Positions 33,389 to 43,567 of a DNA stretch of 64,000 nt are shown piece after piece. The notes beneath the pieces were generated by a model that saw only the letters and a program-made list of their open reading frames with translations, had not been told where the DNA came from and did not search any database. Position 1 is the first letter of the stretch. The number at the start of each line of letters is the position of its first letter. Origin of the DNA: Vigna angularis (taxonomy: Eukaryota > Streptophyta > Magnoliopsida > Fabales > Fabaceae); assembly GCF_016808095.1 (NCBI RefSeq), contig NC_068970.1, positions 46,659,630-46,723,629 on the forward strand, given 5' to 3'. The translations under genes were made by a program, and so were the position numbers.

Positions 33389-34721
33389 GATGTAATTTTG
33401 ATACTAAATACACCCTTTTTGACTTAAAAACTTGCTTGGACTCATGCTTTTACATTAAGTTGTGTGAATAAGAGAGTTGAGGTTGAATTTGATGATTTTA
33501 TGACTAATTCCCTTTGTTTTGATAGAAAATGAGTTAATACAAGAAGTGGAGATGAAGTGCTAAGGATATAGAACTCAGAAAGGCCTAGAAAAGCACCAGA
33601 AGAGGGAACTGCACAAAGCTTGGGCGACCTGCAAGAGGCTTGGGCATGGAAAAATCGACGCCCACTGCCTGGGCGGCCTAGCCCGCCCGGGCGTCAGACC
33701 TTCGAAGCCTGGGCGAAATTGAAGGCTTAAGCCTTACAAAAATCGACGTCCACCGCCCGGGCGGCCAAATGGGGCGCCCGAGCGTCACACGTTGCTGATC
33801 CTGCCCAGTTTTTGCTCTGTTTCGAATCTTTTGGACCAGCCCTGTTTCTAATTTATTCAAACTCTTTTTAAAGGACCTTGGCACTCTAGGTTTGGTATCT
33901 CTGGCTGAAGCAACACAACAACACACTCTTCTACTCTCTGAAGGCGGATCTGGAGGCAGAAGCTTCCTCTTCTACTCTTAGGGTTTTACTATCTCATGCT
34001 TTTCCATTGTACATCTAGTTTCTCCATGTCTATGGGGAACTAAACTCTATTTGTTGTTGGGGAATGATGTAACCTTGTGACCTCTCATGTATTTGAATTA
34101 ATTCTTAATCATATATGCTTTATTCATTAATTGTTAGGGAATTCATCTGTTTTAATGCTTGCTCTATTTAACTCATTTAGTTGCATGATTTATGAATTGC
34201 ATGAGTGTCGGGAGGTTGCTTACAATTTAGGTTCTTGTTGAATTGTCCCAAGGGTAATATTTCTCAAGGATGAAGGTATGAGTACTTGGTCGTCTTAAGC
34301 TCTTGATCTTCAGACTTAATTCTCTAGGAACGCTAGCAATTGCACGAAGTAGGAATTAAGGCAAGCTTATTACGCCAAGGGATTGGGTTGTAAGTACTTT
34401 AGTGAGTGACATTAACATTAAAGCATAAAGAGGAATTGTTATATACATGAGAGGGAACTTGGTAAAATCTAACCCCAACAACATATTCATCTCATATTAA
34501 ACAACATTCGTTCATCTCTGTGTTACTCTACTATTGATCAATTTGCATTCATATTTTATTTTATGTTTTTGCATCTCAAACCAATGATCTCTTTTTATTT
34601 AAGTCTTAATTAATTAATTTATCACACGACTGTTTAGTGCCGAGAGTCCTCTGGGATACGATACTTGGTCTTACCATTTTATATTACTTGTGCGATTTGG
34701 TACACTTGTCAATCTGTCAAC
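33389..34721 (+). repeat. 3' LTR of element G, 5' end missing
   Basis: Starts inside the LTR at GATGTAATTTTGATAC. A CGCCCGGGCG-type GC cluster lies near 33655-33785, the position of the CCGCTGAGCGG cluster in the other LTRs, and GAGTCCTCTGGGATACGATAC near the end matches the conserved LTR tail. Followed by the ATATG duplication. Confidence 0.8.
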
Positions 34722-34726
34722 ATATG

Positions 34727-35230
34727 AAGTTTTAGATTTGTTAAATTGAGTTCTTTTGATTTCCAGACCATGTATATAGATAGTGTGCATTTAGCATTTA
34801 TGTTTTGTTTGCATCTATTCCCAGTTTTCCATTTTAGTTTCTTTTGTTTATTTTAGTGATTCATAGATTTAGGTTTGGATTTTTGTTATTGATTTGTACA
34901 AATAGTAATAATTTTCTTCAGTTTAGTTTCTTTTATAGTTACGTAATTTTGTAGATGTTATTTTAATTCTGTCCAGATTCATACCTTTACATTACATGCA
35001 TCATTATATTAGGTATCCTGCATCCATTTAGAATTAATTAGAATCATTCATGCATATTTTCATTTAGTTTCTTTCATTTTTAATAATGCATTTTCTTTCC
35101 CCACTTAGTTTTAGTAAATAAGTAAATAGGTTATAATTCTACATTTCTAAAACTTAATAAGTTCCAAGTCCACAGATTAAACCTTAGATTGCCCCATTAG
35201 TGGGGAATTTAGGTTTGTTGACTTTTGTGT
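34727..35230 (+). other. Element E segment, probable LTR tail
   Basis: AT-rich, no gene. Continues element E after G. The border with CACTA L coding sequence lies near 35220-35235 but I cannot fix it. Confidence 0.4.
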
Positions 35231-35518
35231 GACCAAAAGCCTTTCAACAGTGCGTCAGACGAGCTTTGTAACATCATTACAGATGCGCCAATGATTGTAC
35301 CATGGGATTCTACTACATTTGGAACACACACTAAGATCCCATTGTACTTGCATCAACAAGATGTTAAGGAGCTTGCGTCGAGGAGAGAAGGGATTAATAT
35401 TTCACTCGTTCAGTTGTGGATGATGTAAGTTATGAGAACTTTTTTATATAAAATTGATTTATCAAGATACTTATATCATATCATTTCTTGATTTCAGGTA
35501 TATGTTTGGTGTTAGTAA

Positions 35519-36936
35519 TGATACAAGTTGAAAAACTGTTATTTTTATACTTAAAATTGACTTCAATTACAACCTTTATGACTTAGAAATTAGCTTGAAC
35601 TCATGATTTTGTTGAATTGTTGGAAATAAGAGAGTTGGACAGGTTTTGTGCTTGATTTCCTTATTTTTGCAGGTTTTGAGATGAAATTGATGAAAGAAGT
35701 GAAAAGGGATAGAGATGGAATCAGAAAAGGACACAAAAAGTGCAAAAGAAGAGAAACCGCAAGTACCACTCAGCGCAAATTACCGTTGAGCGGCACTCTC
35801 AAAGACCCGTTGGTACCGTTGAGGGGAGAAATGCCGCTGAGGGGAAGAATTGGTCATGCGCTATTACCGCTGAGCGGCACTTTTCCGGGCTTGGGCCTAC
35901 TTTTCTGTATTTTTTAGAATAATATATAAGCTTTAGGACGTTCTAGGGTTTGTATCTTTGGCTGGAACGAAGCAAAAACACACTTTTCACCCCTTGGGGG
36001 TAGAATTGGAGATGGTGACGACTGTGCTCTTCTCTTTCTCGGGTTTTTCTATCTCTTCCATTCTTTCATTCCATTGTTCATCTAGTTCTTCCATGACGAT
36101 GGAGAACTAAGCTTATTTTGTTGTTAGGGAATCAATGTAAATCCTTAGAAACTCTCTTGTATGGAATTTGTTCTTCAAGATCATTTTTATGATACATGCT
36201 TTCTTTCATTAATTGTTAGTGATATTCTTCTTTGCTCAAATGCTTGTGATATTTTATTCATGTATGGCATAAATCTTATGATTTGTAAGTATCAGGAGAT
36301 TTCGTACTCCTAGGGTTGGACGATTTGGGGATGTGACAACTCTCCTCTTCTCTCCCTAGGATTGTTATTGAGAGATATCTTACAAATCATGATCTGGGGA
36401 ATTCTTCCAACAGTATATTACAAACCTAGACATAGGAGTATGATAGTTGGTTGCCTTTAAGCTTCTGTTCACTATAATGCATGATTAATTGCTAGAGAGA
36501 CAAGACATTGAAACTAGTGATTATGATTAGGCTTTCTTCGCCGAGACATCGGGTTTAAAGTAATTTAGAAAGTGGCATTAACATTAATGAAAAGAATGAC
36601 TAATTCCTAAATACAAGAGAGTGGATAGGATGAAATTGATAAACCCCAACAACATATTCATCCATATATTTCAATTCACGTGTTTTGTTTATTCTTGCCC
36701 ATTGATCATCACATGCATACATATTTACTTTTCAGTCTTTTGCATTTGAAACTTACAACAATTTGTTCACAAGTCTTAATTAATCAATAAATCACATAAA
36801 TGTCTAGGCCGTGAGTCCTTTGGGAGAACGATACTTGGTCTTACCAGGTTTATTATTACTTGATACGATTTGGTTACACTTGTCGAGGGTTAACAAGTTT
36901 TTGACTCCGTTTTTGGGGTTGAAAATTTGTTCATCA
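35519..36936 (+). repeat. Solo LTR, TSD AGTAA
   Basis: 1418-bp LTR, start TGATACAAGTTG, end TTTGTTCATCA, AGTAA at 35514-35518 and 36937-36941. Removing it plus one AGTAA restores the reading frame of the interrupted peptidase exon (V-S-N-K-M). Same subtype as the fragment at 10464-10626. Confidence 0.94.
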
Positions 36937-37206
36937 AGTAACAAGATGGGGTTCAATGTATATGGGTTCATTGACCCCCAAATGACTCATGAAGGAAATA
37001 AATTTGCTTACATCCAAGGACACATCACCAGCTGCTTTGCAACGAGGAAGGAGATATATTTTCTCCCTTATATACTTGGGTAAGTGAAGTTTCTTAACTT
37101 TAAAGTTTCATTTATGATTTTAGTATATGAGAATTAAATTATTACTAATTTTAGGCATCATTGGCAACTGCTTGTGATCTCCATACCGAGAACACTGCTG
37201 TATGGT

Positions 37207-38506
37207 TGATAACAGTTGAAAAACTGTTATTTTCATGCTTAAAATTAATACTAAAAGCAACCTTTATGCTTAGAAACTAGCTTGAAATCATGCTTTTACT
37301 CATATTTTCAGAAATAAGAGAGCTGGACAGGTTTATGCTTGATTTCAGTGTTTTTGTGCAGGTTTTAAGATGAATTTGGTGAAAGAAGTGAAGAAGGAGA
37401 GAGATGAAATTAGAAAAGACATCAAAAAGTGCAAAAAGAGAAGCCGCAACTGCCGCTCAGCGGTAGTTTACCGCTGAGCGGCACTCAGGCAGTCACGTTG
37501 GCTCCGCTGAGGGGTGAAATGGCCGCTGAGGGGAGAAAACAAAGTCACGCACTCACCGCTGAGCGGTATTTTACCGCTGAGTGGCACTTTAATGGGCTTG
37601 GACTTGACTTTTTGTAATTTACGAATGATATATAAGCTTTAGGGTTTCCTAGGGTTAGGGATCTTTGGCAGAAAGAAGGCAAACACTCTCTCTTCCACCC
37701 CTTTGAAGGAGGATCTTGGATGCTCAGGCTACCTCTTCACCTTTTTAGGGTTTATTCTTTCATTCTTTCATTGTAATTCATCTAGGTTCACCATGAATAT
37801 GGTGAACTAAACCTTGTATGTTTGTTGGGGAATCAATGTAATCTTTTGAAGCTCTCATATATGGAATCTGTTTTTACATCTTTTATTTAAGATCTATGCT
37901 TTCTTTCATCATTAGTTAGGGTTTTTCCTCTTTGCTTAATGCTTGCATTGTTTAACTCATTCGATGCATGATTATTGGTTTTGTCGATACGGGCGCGTAC
38001 GGGGAAGTCTAGATCCGGGGAATTTCTCCCAATATTTTATTGGTTGTCGTTAAGCTCCTGCACTTATGAACTGATCATTAGGAATGCTAGGAATTGTATG
38101 AACTCGTGATTGGGGAGAAGCCTTCTAGAAAGGTACTTTAGAGAGTGGCATTAACAATGATGATTTGAATGTGAATTCCTAAAATATATGAGAGTGGATA
38201 AGATGAAATTGACCCCCAACAACATATTCATCAATATATTTCATTGAAAGTGTGTGTCTTTTGTTTTAGCCATTGATCAAATTCATGCATACATGTTTAT
38301 TTTCGTTTTTGCATATAAAACCTCAAATATTTCGTCCTAAGTCTTAGCTAATCAAGAAATCACATAACTAAACTAGGCCGTGAGTCCTTTGGGAAGAACG
38401 ATACTTGGTCTTACCAAGTTTTATTACTTGAACGATTCGATCATACTTGCCGATTTGAAAGCAAGTTTGTGACATCATATTTTGGTGTTCATAAATTTGT
38501 CCATCA
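37207..38506 (+). repeat. 5' LTR of element J
   Basis: Terminal hairpin ATAACAGTT/AACTGTTAT at 37209-37230. CCGCTCAGCGG/CCGCTGAGCGG boxes at 37453-37463, 37471-37481 and about 37556-37580, with CCGCTGAGGGG half-variants between. TATATAAG at 37629-37636. Conserved tail with GTGAGTCCTTTGGG; ends TTGTCCATCA. Confidence 0.94.
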
Positions 38507-38512
38507 AGTTTT

Positions 38513-38530
38513 TGGCGCCGTTGCCGGGGA
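38513..38530 (+). other. Primer-binding site, tRNA-Asp (element J)
   Basis: TGGCGCCGTTGCCGGGGA, exact complement of the plant tRNA-Asp 3' end, seven bases after the LTR. Followed by a T-rich leader to 38718. Confidence 0.9.
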
Positions 38531-38718
38531 CTCGTGGTTTAACTGGTTAATTTGTGTGATTATTGATTATCTTTGACTTGAATTATATTTTTCTGTTTTT
38601 ATTTTATTTTATTTTTATTTTATTTTTCTGTTTTCTGTTTTTATTTTCTGAATCTTATATCTTCTCTTATATCTTTTTGTGCTAACCAAATCTTTTCTAG
38701 GGTTTTGTGTTCTTGTGT

Positions 38719-41151
38719 ATGCAGGAGGCAATTCGAACTAGGAGCAAGAAAACAACAGAACCTTTGCTTGAAGGTCTAGACGAGAGTAGACGGAGGAGAA
38801 GAATTCGAACATCTAGAGAACTTTTCCCTCCTCCGGAAACTCTGTTGCAACCATCACCACAAGGTTCTGACAATAGCACAGAAAATATGGAGAACAATAA
38901 CAACAGAAGAACTCTTGCTGATTACACCAATATAGCTGGACCTCAGCATTTTAACAGCATAGCTAGACCTAGAGTCAATGCAGCCAATATGGAGGTCAAG
39001 CCAGCACTGATCCAACTGGTGAAAAGTAATCAATTTAATGGGTTATCTCATGAAAGCCCATATGAGCACCTTACTACATTCAACGAAATTTGCAACACGG
39101 TCAAAATCAATGGGGTGCCAGACGAAGCAATCAAACTTAGTTTGTTTCCTTTTTCATTGGGAGGCAATGCTAAGCTTTGGTTGAATTCTTTCCCAGAGGA
39201 CAGTTTCACAGAGTGGGAAGCAGTGGTAACAAAGTTTCTAAACAAGTACTTTCCACAATCAAAGGTGACAAAAGGCAAGCAAGAGATATCTTCATTCAAG
39301 CAGGGCATGGAAGAATCACTGGGGCATGCATGGGATAGATACAAAAGTCTACTCAGAAAAACACCCACGCATGGTTTTGAAGAACAGGAAGTAGTCTTAA
39401 CTTTCCTTGGAGGGCTTGGTTCACAAACCAAGATGATGCTGGATGCCTCAGCAGGAGGCAATATTAAATGGAAAACTCCAGAGGAAGCCACAGAAATTAT
39501 AGAAAACATGGCTACTAGTGATAATGAGCTGCACAGTGAGAGAGGAGCTCCTATGCAACAAAAAGGGGTTCTTCAATTACAAACACATGATGCCTTGCTA
39601 GCTCAAAATAAAATTCTAACTCAACAGCTGGAGACGCTGAGTAAAACTCTTGCTCAATTACCCAAAGAGTTGAAATCTGCTGCACAGGTACAAACCCAGT
39701 TGTGCGAATTATGTGGAGGTGATCATATCAATGGTCAATGTGCTTTTCCAGTGGAAGCCGTGAAGGATGTTAATTTCATGGCTAATCAATTTCCATACCG
39801 TCAAGGGAATTACAATCAAGGGTGGAAACCACATCCAAGCATTGGTCAAGGACAAACTGGGCAAGCTAATCAATATAATAAGCAGCAGCAACCAACCATT
39901 TGGCAACAGTTATCTATGCTGAATGAAAGATCAACAAAGTTGGAAGAAATTCTTCAGCAATTCATACAGAAAACTGAATCTTCTCAAAAAAGCACTGAAG
40001 CTGCTATAAAGAATTTGGAGATTCAAATGGGTCAGATCACCAAGCAATTGGAAGAAAGGCCAAATAGAAATTTTGGGGCTAATACTGAAGTTAACCCCAG
40101 AGAAGAGTGCAAAGTGGTAAAGAGTGTGAATGAAGAGATAATTGAGTTAGAAGAAGGAGAAACAGAAGAAAGAAGAGAAATAGAAAGCAAAAATCTTTTT
40201 CCTTTTCCAATAAATCAAGAGAAACAAATGGACTTCACAGAATTATTCAGAATGATGGATAATGAAGCACCTTGGGAGCAGATTCTACAGAAAATAGCAG
40301 TTTACACAAAATCTGATGAAGAAATCTCTACAAAGAAGAGACGTAGAGATAATGAGAAAAAAAAGTGTATAACTGTTAAGAAAGAGTCATTCCCTCCTAA
40401 AGCACCAGATCCAGGTAGTTTTTCTATCCCTTGTACTATAGGGAAGAAAAAGGTAAAGAAAGCTCTCCTTGATTTAGGTTCAAGTGTTAACTTGATACCT
40501 TATTCTTTACTGGAGCAAATTGGCAATGTTAAAGTGAAACCTGTAAAGGTTAATCTAGTAATGGCCGATGGATCTTCAAAAGGGCCATGTGGGATTGCAG
40601 AGGACATTATAGTTTGTGTTGTCAAACTTCAGTTTTTAGCAGACTTTGTGGTAATGAAGATGGAGACCGAGAAGATACCTATCATACTTGGAAGACCGTT
40701 TATGAAAACGGCCAGGGCTATCATAGATGTAAATGAAGGTATAGTGGTGTTCCAGGACAGAGAGGAGAGAGTGGTGGTGGATGTCTTCAAAGATGAAACG
40801 CAAGCAAAGGAGGAAGAAGCTAGTTATAAAGCTGCATTTCGAGATGCACCCATGACTAGACGTACAGATGAATATCTTGAGGTTTCAGGTAACCAATGTT
40901 TGTTGTTTCAGGTACCCAAGGAAGAAGAGATTGGAAGAGAAGAAGAAATCCCTAGAGACTGGAAGAAAAGAAGACTCCAACTTGGCACACCTGTAAGAAT
41001 CAAGAACAAGTTGTGGGTCGTGAAGGGCTTTAAAGAGAAGGAGATGATAGAGATAGAGTCTCCATATACAAGAAGAACTAAAACAGTTCAAAGGAAACAG
41101 TTGAGAAGTTGGTGGAATGACAACATCAACTATAAAGAAGATGGAACTTGA
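38719..41151 (+). CDS. gag-protease polyprotein of element J
   Basis: 810 codons from the ATG at 38719 (MQEAIRTRSKK); the frame is open a little upstream but without ATG. N-terminus basic (five Arg near residues 24-28). Retrotrans_gag capsid domain about 113-250 (AKLWLNSFP, FLNKYFPQ, WDRYKSLL, FLGGLGSQTKMML). C329-X2-C-X3-H-X4-C341 zinc-knuckle-like motif for nucleic-acid binding. Gln-rich linker and a coiled-coil-like Glu/Lys segment. Aspartic protease with D585-L-G-S-S and IILGRPFM near residue 656; D-L-G in place of D-S/T-G is usual in Athila. A ~100-residue C-terminal extension (LQLGTPVRIKNKLWVVKG, TKTVQRKQLRSWW) has no family I know. The product would form the capsid and process itself. 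No frameshift or stop. No pol follows. Confidence 0.93.
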   Translation: MQEAIRTRSKKTTEPLLEGLDESRRRRRIRTSRELFPPPETLLQPSPQGSDNSTENMENNNNRRTLADYTNIAGPQHFNSIARPRVNAANMEVKPALIQLVKSNQFNGLSHESPYEHLTTFNEICNTVKINGVPDEAIKLSLFPFSLGGNAKLWLNSFPEDSFTEWEAVVTKFLNKYFPQSKVTKGKQEISSFKQGMEESLGHAWDRYKSLLRKTPTHGFEEQEVVLTFLGGLGSQTKMMLDASAGGNIKWKTPEEATEIIENMATSDNELHSERGAPMQQKGVLQLQTHDALLAQNKILTQQLETLSKTLAQLPKELKSAAQVQTQLCELCGGDHINGQCAFPVEAVKDVNFMANQFPYRQGNYNQGWKPHPSIGQGQTGQANQYNKQQQPTIWQQLSMLNERSTKLEEILQQFIQKTESSQKSTEAAIKNLEIQMGQITKQLEERPNRNFGANTEVNPREECKVVKSVNEEIIELEEGETEERREIESKNLFPFPINQEKQMDFTELFRMMDNEAPWEQILQKIAVYTKSDEEISTKKRRRDNEKKKCITVKKESFPPKAPDPGSFSIPCTIGKKKVKKALLDLGSSVNLIPYSLLEQIGNVKVKPVKVNLVMADGSSKGPCGIAEDIIVCVVKLQFLADFVVMKMETEKIPIILGRPFMKTARAIIDVNEGIVVFQDREERVVVDVFKDETQAKEEEASYKAAFRDAPMTRRTDEYLEVSGNQCLLFQVPKEEEIGREEEIPRDWKKRRLQLGTPVRIKNKLWVVKGFKEKEMIEIESPYTRRTKTVQRKQLRSWWNDNINYKEDGT

Positions 41152-41159
41152 GCTTTACT

Positions 41160-41461
41160 GGGTCAAGCTAATGACGTTAAAAGAGCGCTTGCTGGGAGGC
41201 AACCCAGTGATTTACAAACTGTTGATTTTGATTTTGGTTTTGTAACTTTTAATCTGTGGACATTATTTTTGTAAATATTTTGTTGGATATAGCATCTACT
41301 GAAGGATGCTAGGTGGTTAAGTATCTACTGAAGGATACTCAGTTTGTAACACCTACTGATGGGTGTTGGTAAGAAAAGTTTGTAACACCTACTGATGGGT
41401 GTTGGTGGATTTTGGGTCAGGCTCGTGACGTTAAACAAGCGCTACCTGGGAGGCAACCCAG
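41160..41461 (+). other. GGGTCA motifs and hairpin array of element J
   Basis: Motif copy 1 at 41160-41207, copy 2 at 41414-41461, both ending CTGGGAGGCAACCCAG. Between them are hairpins GCATC/GATGC at 41292-41309, GTATC/GATAC at 41321-41338, ACACC/GGTGT at 41349-41366 and ACACC/GGTGT at 41385-41402, all with TACTGAAG or TACTGATG loops. Unit 4 is ACACC/GGTGT here but GCACC/GGTGT in A. Begins 8 bases after the gag-protease stop codon. Confidence 0.75.
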
Positions 41462-41589
41462 TTGATTGAATATTTCTGTTTGTTTATTTTAGTTAGGGTT
41501 TGCATAAGCATTTTTAAACATTGAATTGCAGGGAACCAGTGAGGGGTATGTTTAGGAGGCACGTAGGTTAAGAAAAGAAGGAGAAGACA

Positions 41590-41909
41590 CATCACGAAAG
41601 TGCCGCTGAGCGGTAATTTACCGCTGAGCGGTACTCTCGCAGAATGGGTTTTTAGTTCCCCTTAGCGGAACCCGAGCCCATTAGGGTATTTTTATACCTC
41701 AAGCTGCGTTTTAGGGTTTCTTTCCAGGCTTTTCTCTGCACAAACACTTCCACACACCTTCTCCTAGGTTTTCCACATCTTTTCACTCTTCCCTCTTAAG
41801 AAAATATCTCTTCCACTCACTTTTTCACTAGTGTGCCATCAAAGTTAGGGGTTGGAAGAGAGCATTCTAGCTTGGAAGCATTCTCATTGCATCTAGTATC
41901 TCCACCCAA
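41590..41909 (+). promoter_or_regulatory. Possible internal promoter and leader of ORF3 (element J)
   Basis: Two perfect CCGCTGAGCGG boxes at 41603-41613 and 41621-41631, a CTTAGCGGAACCCG block near 41660 and TATTTTTATA at 41687-41696, then a pyrimidine-rich leader up to the splice donor. Spacing of boxes and TATA-like site mirrors the LTR promoter. Conserved in A and partly in D. No transcript evidence. Confidence 0.42.
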
Positions 41910-42329
41910 GTAAGTAAAAAGCATTTTGTTCATTATAGGGTTCTTGAATTTGAATGTGATTGTCAAAGCATGAATATTTAGGGGTTTTGATTTCTATGCA
42001 TGATTTGATGATATATTTGATGTTTGAACCGATTAAACTGCATGATTACGAACTGGAAAACTGAAAATTGCATTTGGGTGGAGTTAGGAAAGCTTTAAAA
42101 CAGGTTTTTCAAAAATCTGCAGAGTTACCGCTGAGGGGCAAATTGCCGCTGAGCGGCACTCTGCCAGATTTGTTTTTTTTCTGGTTTTTGTGATCTGGAA
42201 TGTGGTACTGGTGGCGCTGAGGGGAAATTCTGGCCCTCAGCGGTGGTTTAGCTTCGAAAGGAGTTGTGTTCTGTGTTTTACTAATGATTAACATCATGTT
42301 CTGTGGTTTTGTTTGTGTTTTGAATGTAG
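41910..42329 (+). other. Predicted intron in the ORF3 leader (element J)
   Basis: Donor CCCAA/GTAAGT at 41910, acceptor TGAATGTAG ending 42329, two bases before the ORF3 start codon. The same sites occur in A. Contains CCGCTGAGGGG at 42128-42138, CCGCTGAGCGG at 42146-42156 and GCGCTGAGGGG near 42214. Confidence 0.5.
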
Positions 42330-42331
42330 GA

Positions 42332-43567
42332 ATGGCATCCTCATCAGGAAAAAGATTGAAAACCATGGCAACCAAGAGAAAGGAAAAGGAACCAGAGCAA
42401 CCCCAATCTAGCAGGTTCCTCTCTAGGAAACATGAGAAGCACTTTAGGGTGGTTCAGGACAGGAGACTTCTGATGGAGAGAAAGGTTGGAATGATACCTA
42501 ACTTTGCTCCTCAATTTGGAGAGCAAGTGTTAGGGAATGATTGGGGAAAGCTAGCCACTTATCCTGCACCTGCCAACATAGCTGTGGTAAAGGAATTTTA
42601 CACCAATGCAAAGAAGATTGGTGATTATCCAGCTGAGAATTATTTGGGCTATGTCAGAGGCCATGCTATCAGGTATGATCCTGATTCTATTAATAACTTC
42701 CTGGACACTGTATGGGCTGGTGAGCAGTGCCAGTTTGCTCTTTGCATGGAGGAAGGTGCTGATTATGAGGATGTGGAGAGAGTATTGTGTATACCTGGAG
42801 GACACTTCCAAAGGAATAGATCTGGCTCAGTGGTTAACATTAGGAGGACGGATTTGACTCCTCTTGCAAAGTATTGGATGGCGTTTTCTCATGCCAACAT
42901 TCAGCCATGTTCACATGTGTCAGATATTACTCTCAGCAGGGCACTATTCATCTACTGTGCTATCAGAAATTTAAATGTTAATATTGGGCAGGTGATAGCT
43001 GATGAAATTAGTGTATGTGCTAACACCTCAAACAACAAAGCACCACTAGGACATCCTTCTTTGATCACTCACCTTTGTAAGCTAGCTGGGGTGGACACTT
43101 CTGTTCCACCATTTGAAAGGCCAAGAAAAGCTATTGATGAGGCTTATCATAGACAGTACTGTGGAGGTGAGGATGCAGCTCAGCCAGTTCCACCACGCCG
43201 GGCTCGTAGAGAGAGAGGGCCAGCACAGAGCCAGACATCTGCTGAGACACATGAAGCAGAACCATTCCAGATGAGGGACATGTATATGTCTCTTATAGGT
43301 GCTCAGTTGCAGTCCATTCACAGAGGGCAGGTGGCCACTGCTGAGATGATAGTGGGGATGTATGATACACCTCCAGCCCACAGGTGGACTATGGATGAAT
43401 TCCATAATGTAGTAGCTTGGCCAGAAGAACCAGTGCATGGAGGAGGAGCTGGAGCAGCTGAAGCTTCAGCTAGAGATATGGAAGAAGATGAAGCTGATGA
43501 GGAGGATGCATTTGAAGATGATGAAGATGAGGAGGAAGAGGAAGATACAGAGGACAGCTCAGACTGA
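42332..43567 (+). CDS. ORF3, 'putative plant transposon protein' domain (element J)
   Basis: 411 codons from the ATG right after the predicted splice acceptor (MASSSGKRLKTMATKRKEKE). Basic N-terminal 50 residues that could act as a nuclear-localisation region. A central domain of about 200 residues has YWMAFSHANIQPCSHVSD, LNVNIGQVIADEI and LGHPSLITHLCKLAGVD, which I match to the plant transposon protein family (PF20167-like). Then an Arg-rich patch (PPRRARRERG), a region with MRDMYMSLIGAQLQSIHRGQ, and an Asp/Glu-only tail. No signal peptide, transmembrane segment or catalytic motif, so an envelope role is not supported by what I see. The frame is intact and close to A's, which suggests it was kept by selection until recently. 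Confidence 0.85.
   Translation: MASSSGKRLKTMATKRKEKEPEQPQSSRFLSRKHEKHFRVVQDRRLLMERKVGMIPNFAPQFGEQVLGNDWGKLATYPAPANIAVVKEFYTNAKKIGDYPAENYLGYVRGHAIRYDPDSINNFLDTVWAGEQCQFALCMEEGADYEDVERVLCIPGGHFQRNRSGSVVNIRRTDLTPLAKYWMAFSHANIQPCSHVSDITLSRALFIYCAIRNLNVNIGQVIADEISVCANTSNNKAPLGHPSLITHLCKLAGVDTSVPPFERPRKAIDEAYHRQYCGGEDAAQPVPPRRARRERGPAQSQTSAETHEAEPFQMRDMYMSLIGAQLQSIHRGQVATAEMIVGMYDTPPAHRWTMDEFHNVVAWPEEPVHGGGAGAAEASARDMEEDEADEEDAFEDDEDEEEEEDTEDSSD

Larger units (their letters stand above)
29184..34721 (+). mobile_element. Deleted Athila-like element G, TSD ATATG
   Basis: 5' LTR 29184-29763 is truncated and fused directly to an RT/RNase H fragment; a second deletion joins RNase H to the integrase C-terminus. 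Then comes the 3' untranslated region, interrupted by a solo LTR, and a 3' LTR from 33389 that lacks its first ~32 bases and the PPT. ATATG is found at 29179-29183 and 34722-34726; the exact last LTR base (34721 or 34722) is ambiguous because the A is shared. Its pol aligns with that of B, so it was an autonomous-type relative with a diverged LTR. Confidence 0.8.

Noticed and set aside
35225..35428. Free-standing 67-codon gene
   Set aside because: It is one exon of the split CACTA peptidase gene; a splice donor GTAAGT follows directly.
37429..37617. LTR open frames rich in PLSGSLPLSGT-type repeats (also at 14565, 31273, 45060, 54998, 62917)
   Set aside because: They are translations of the CCGCTGAGCGG box cluster in the LTR promoter and are not genes.
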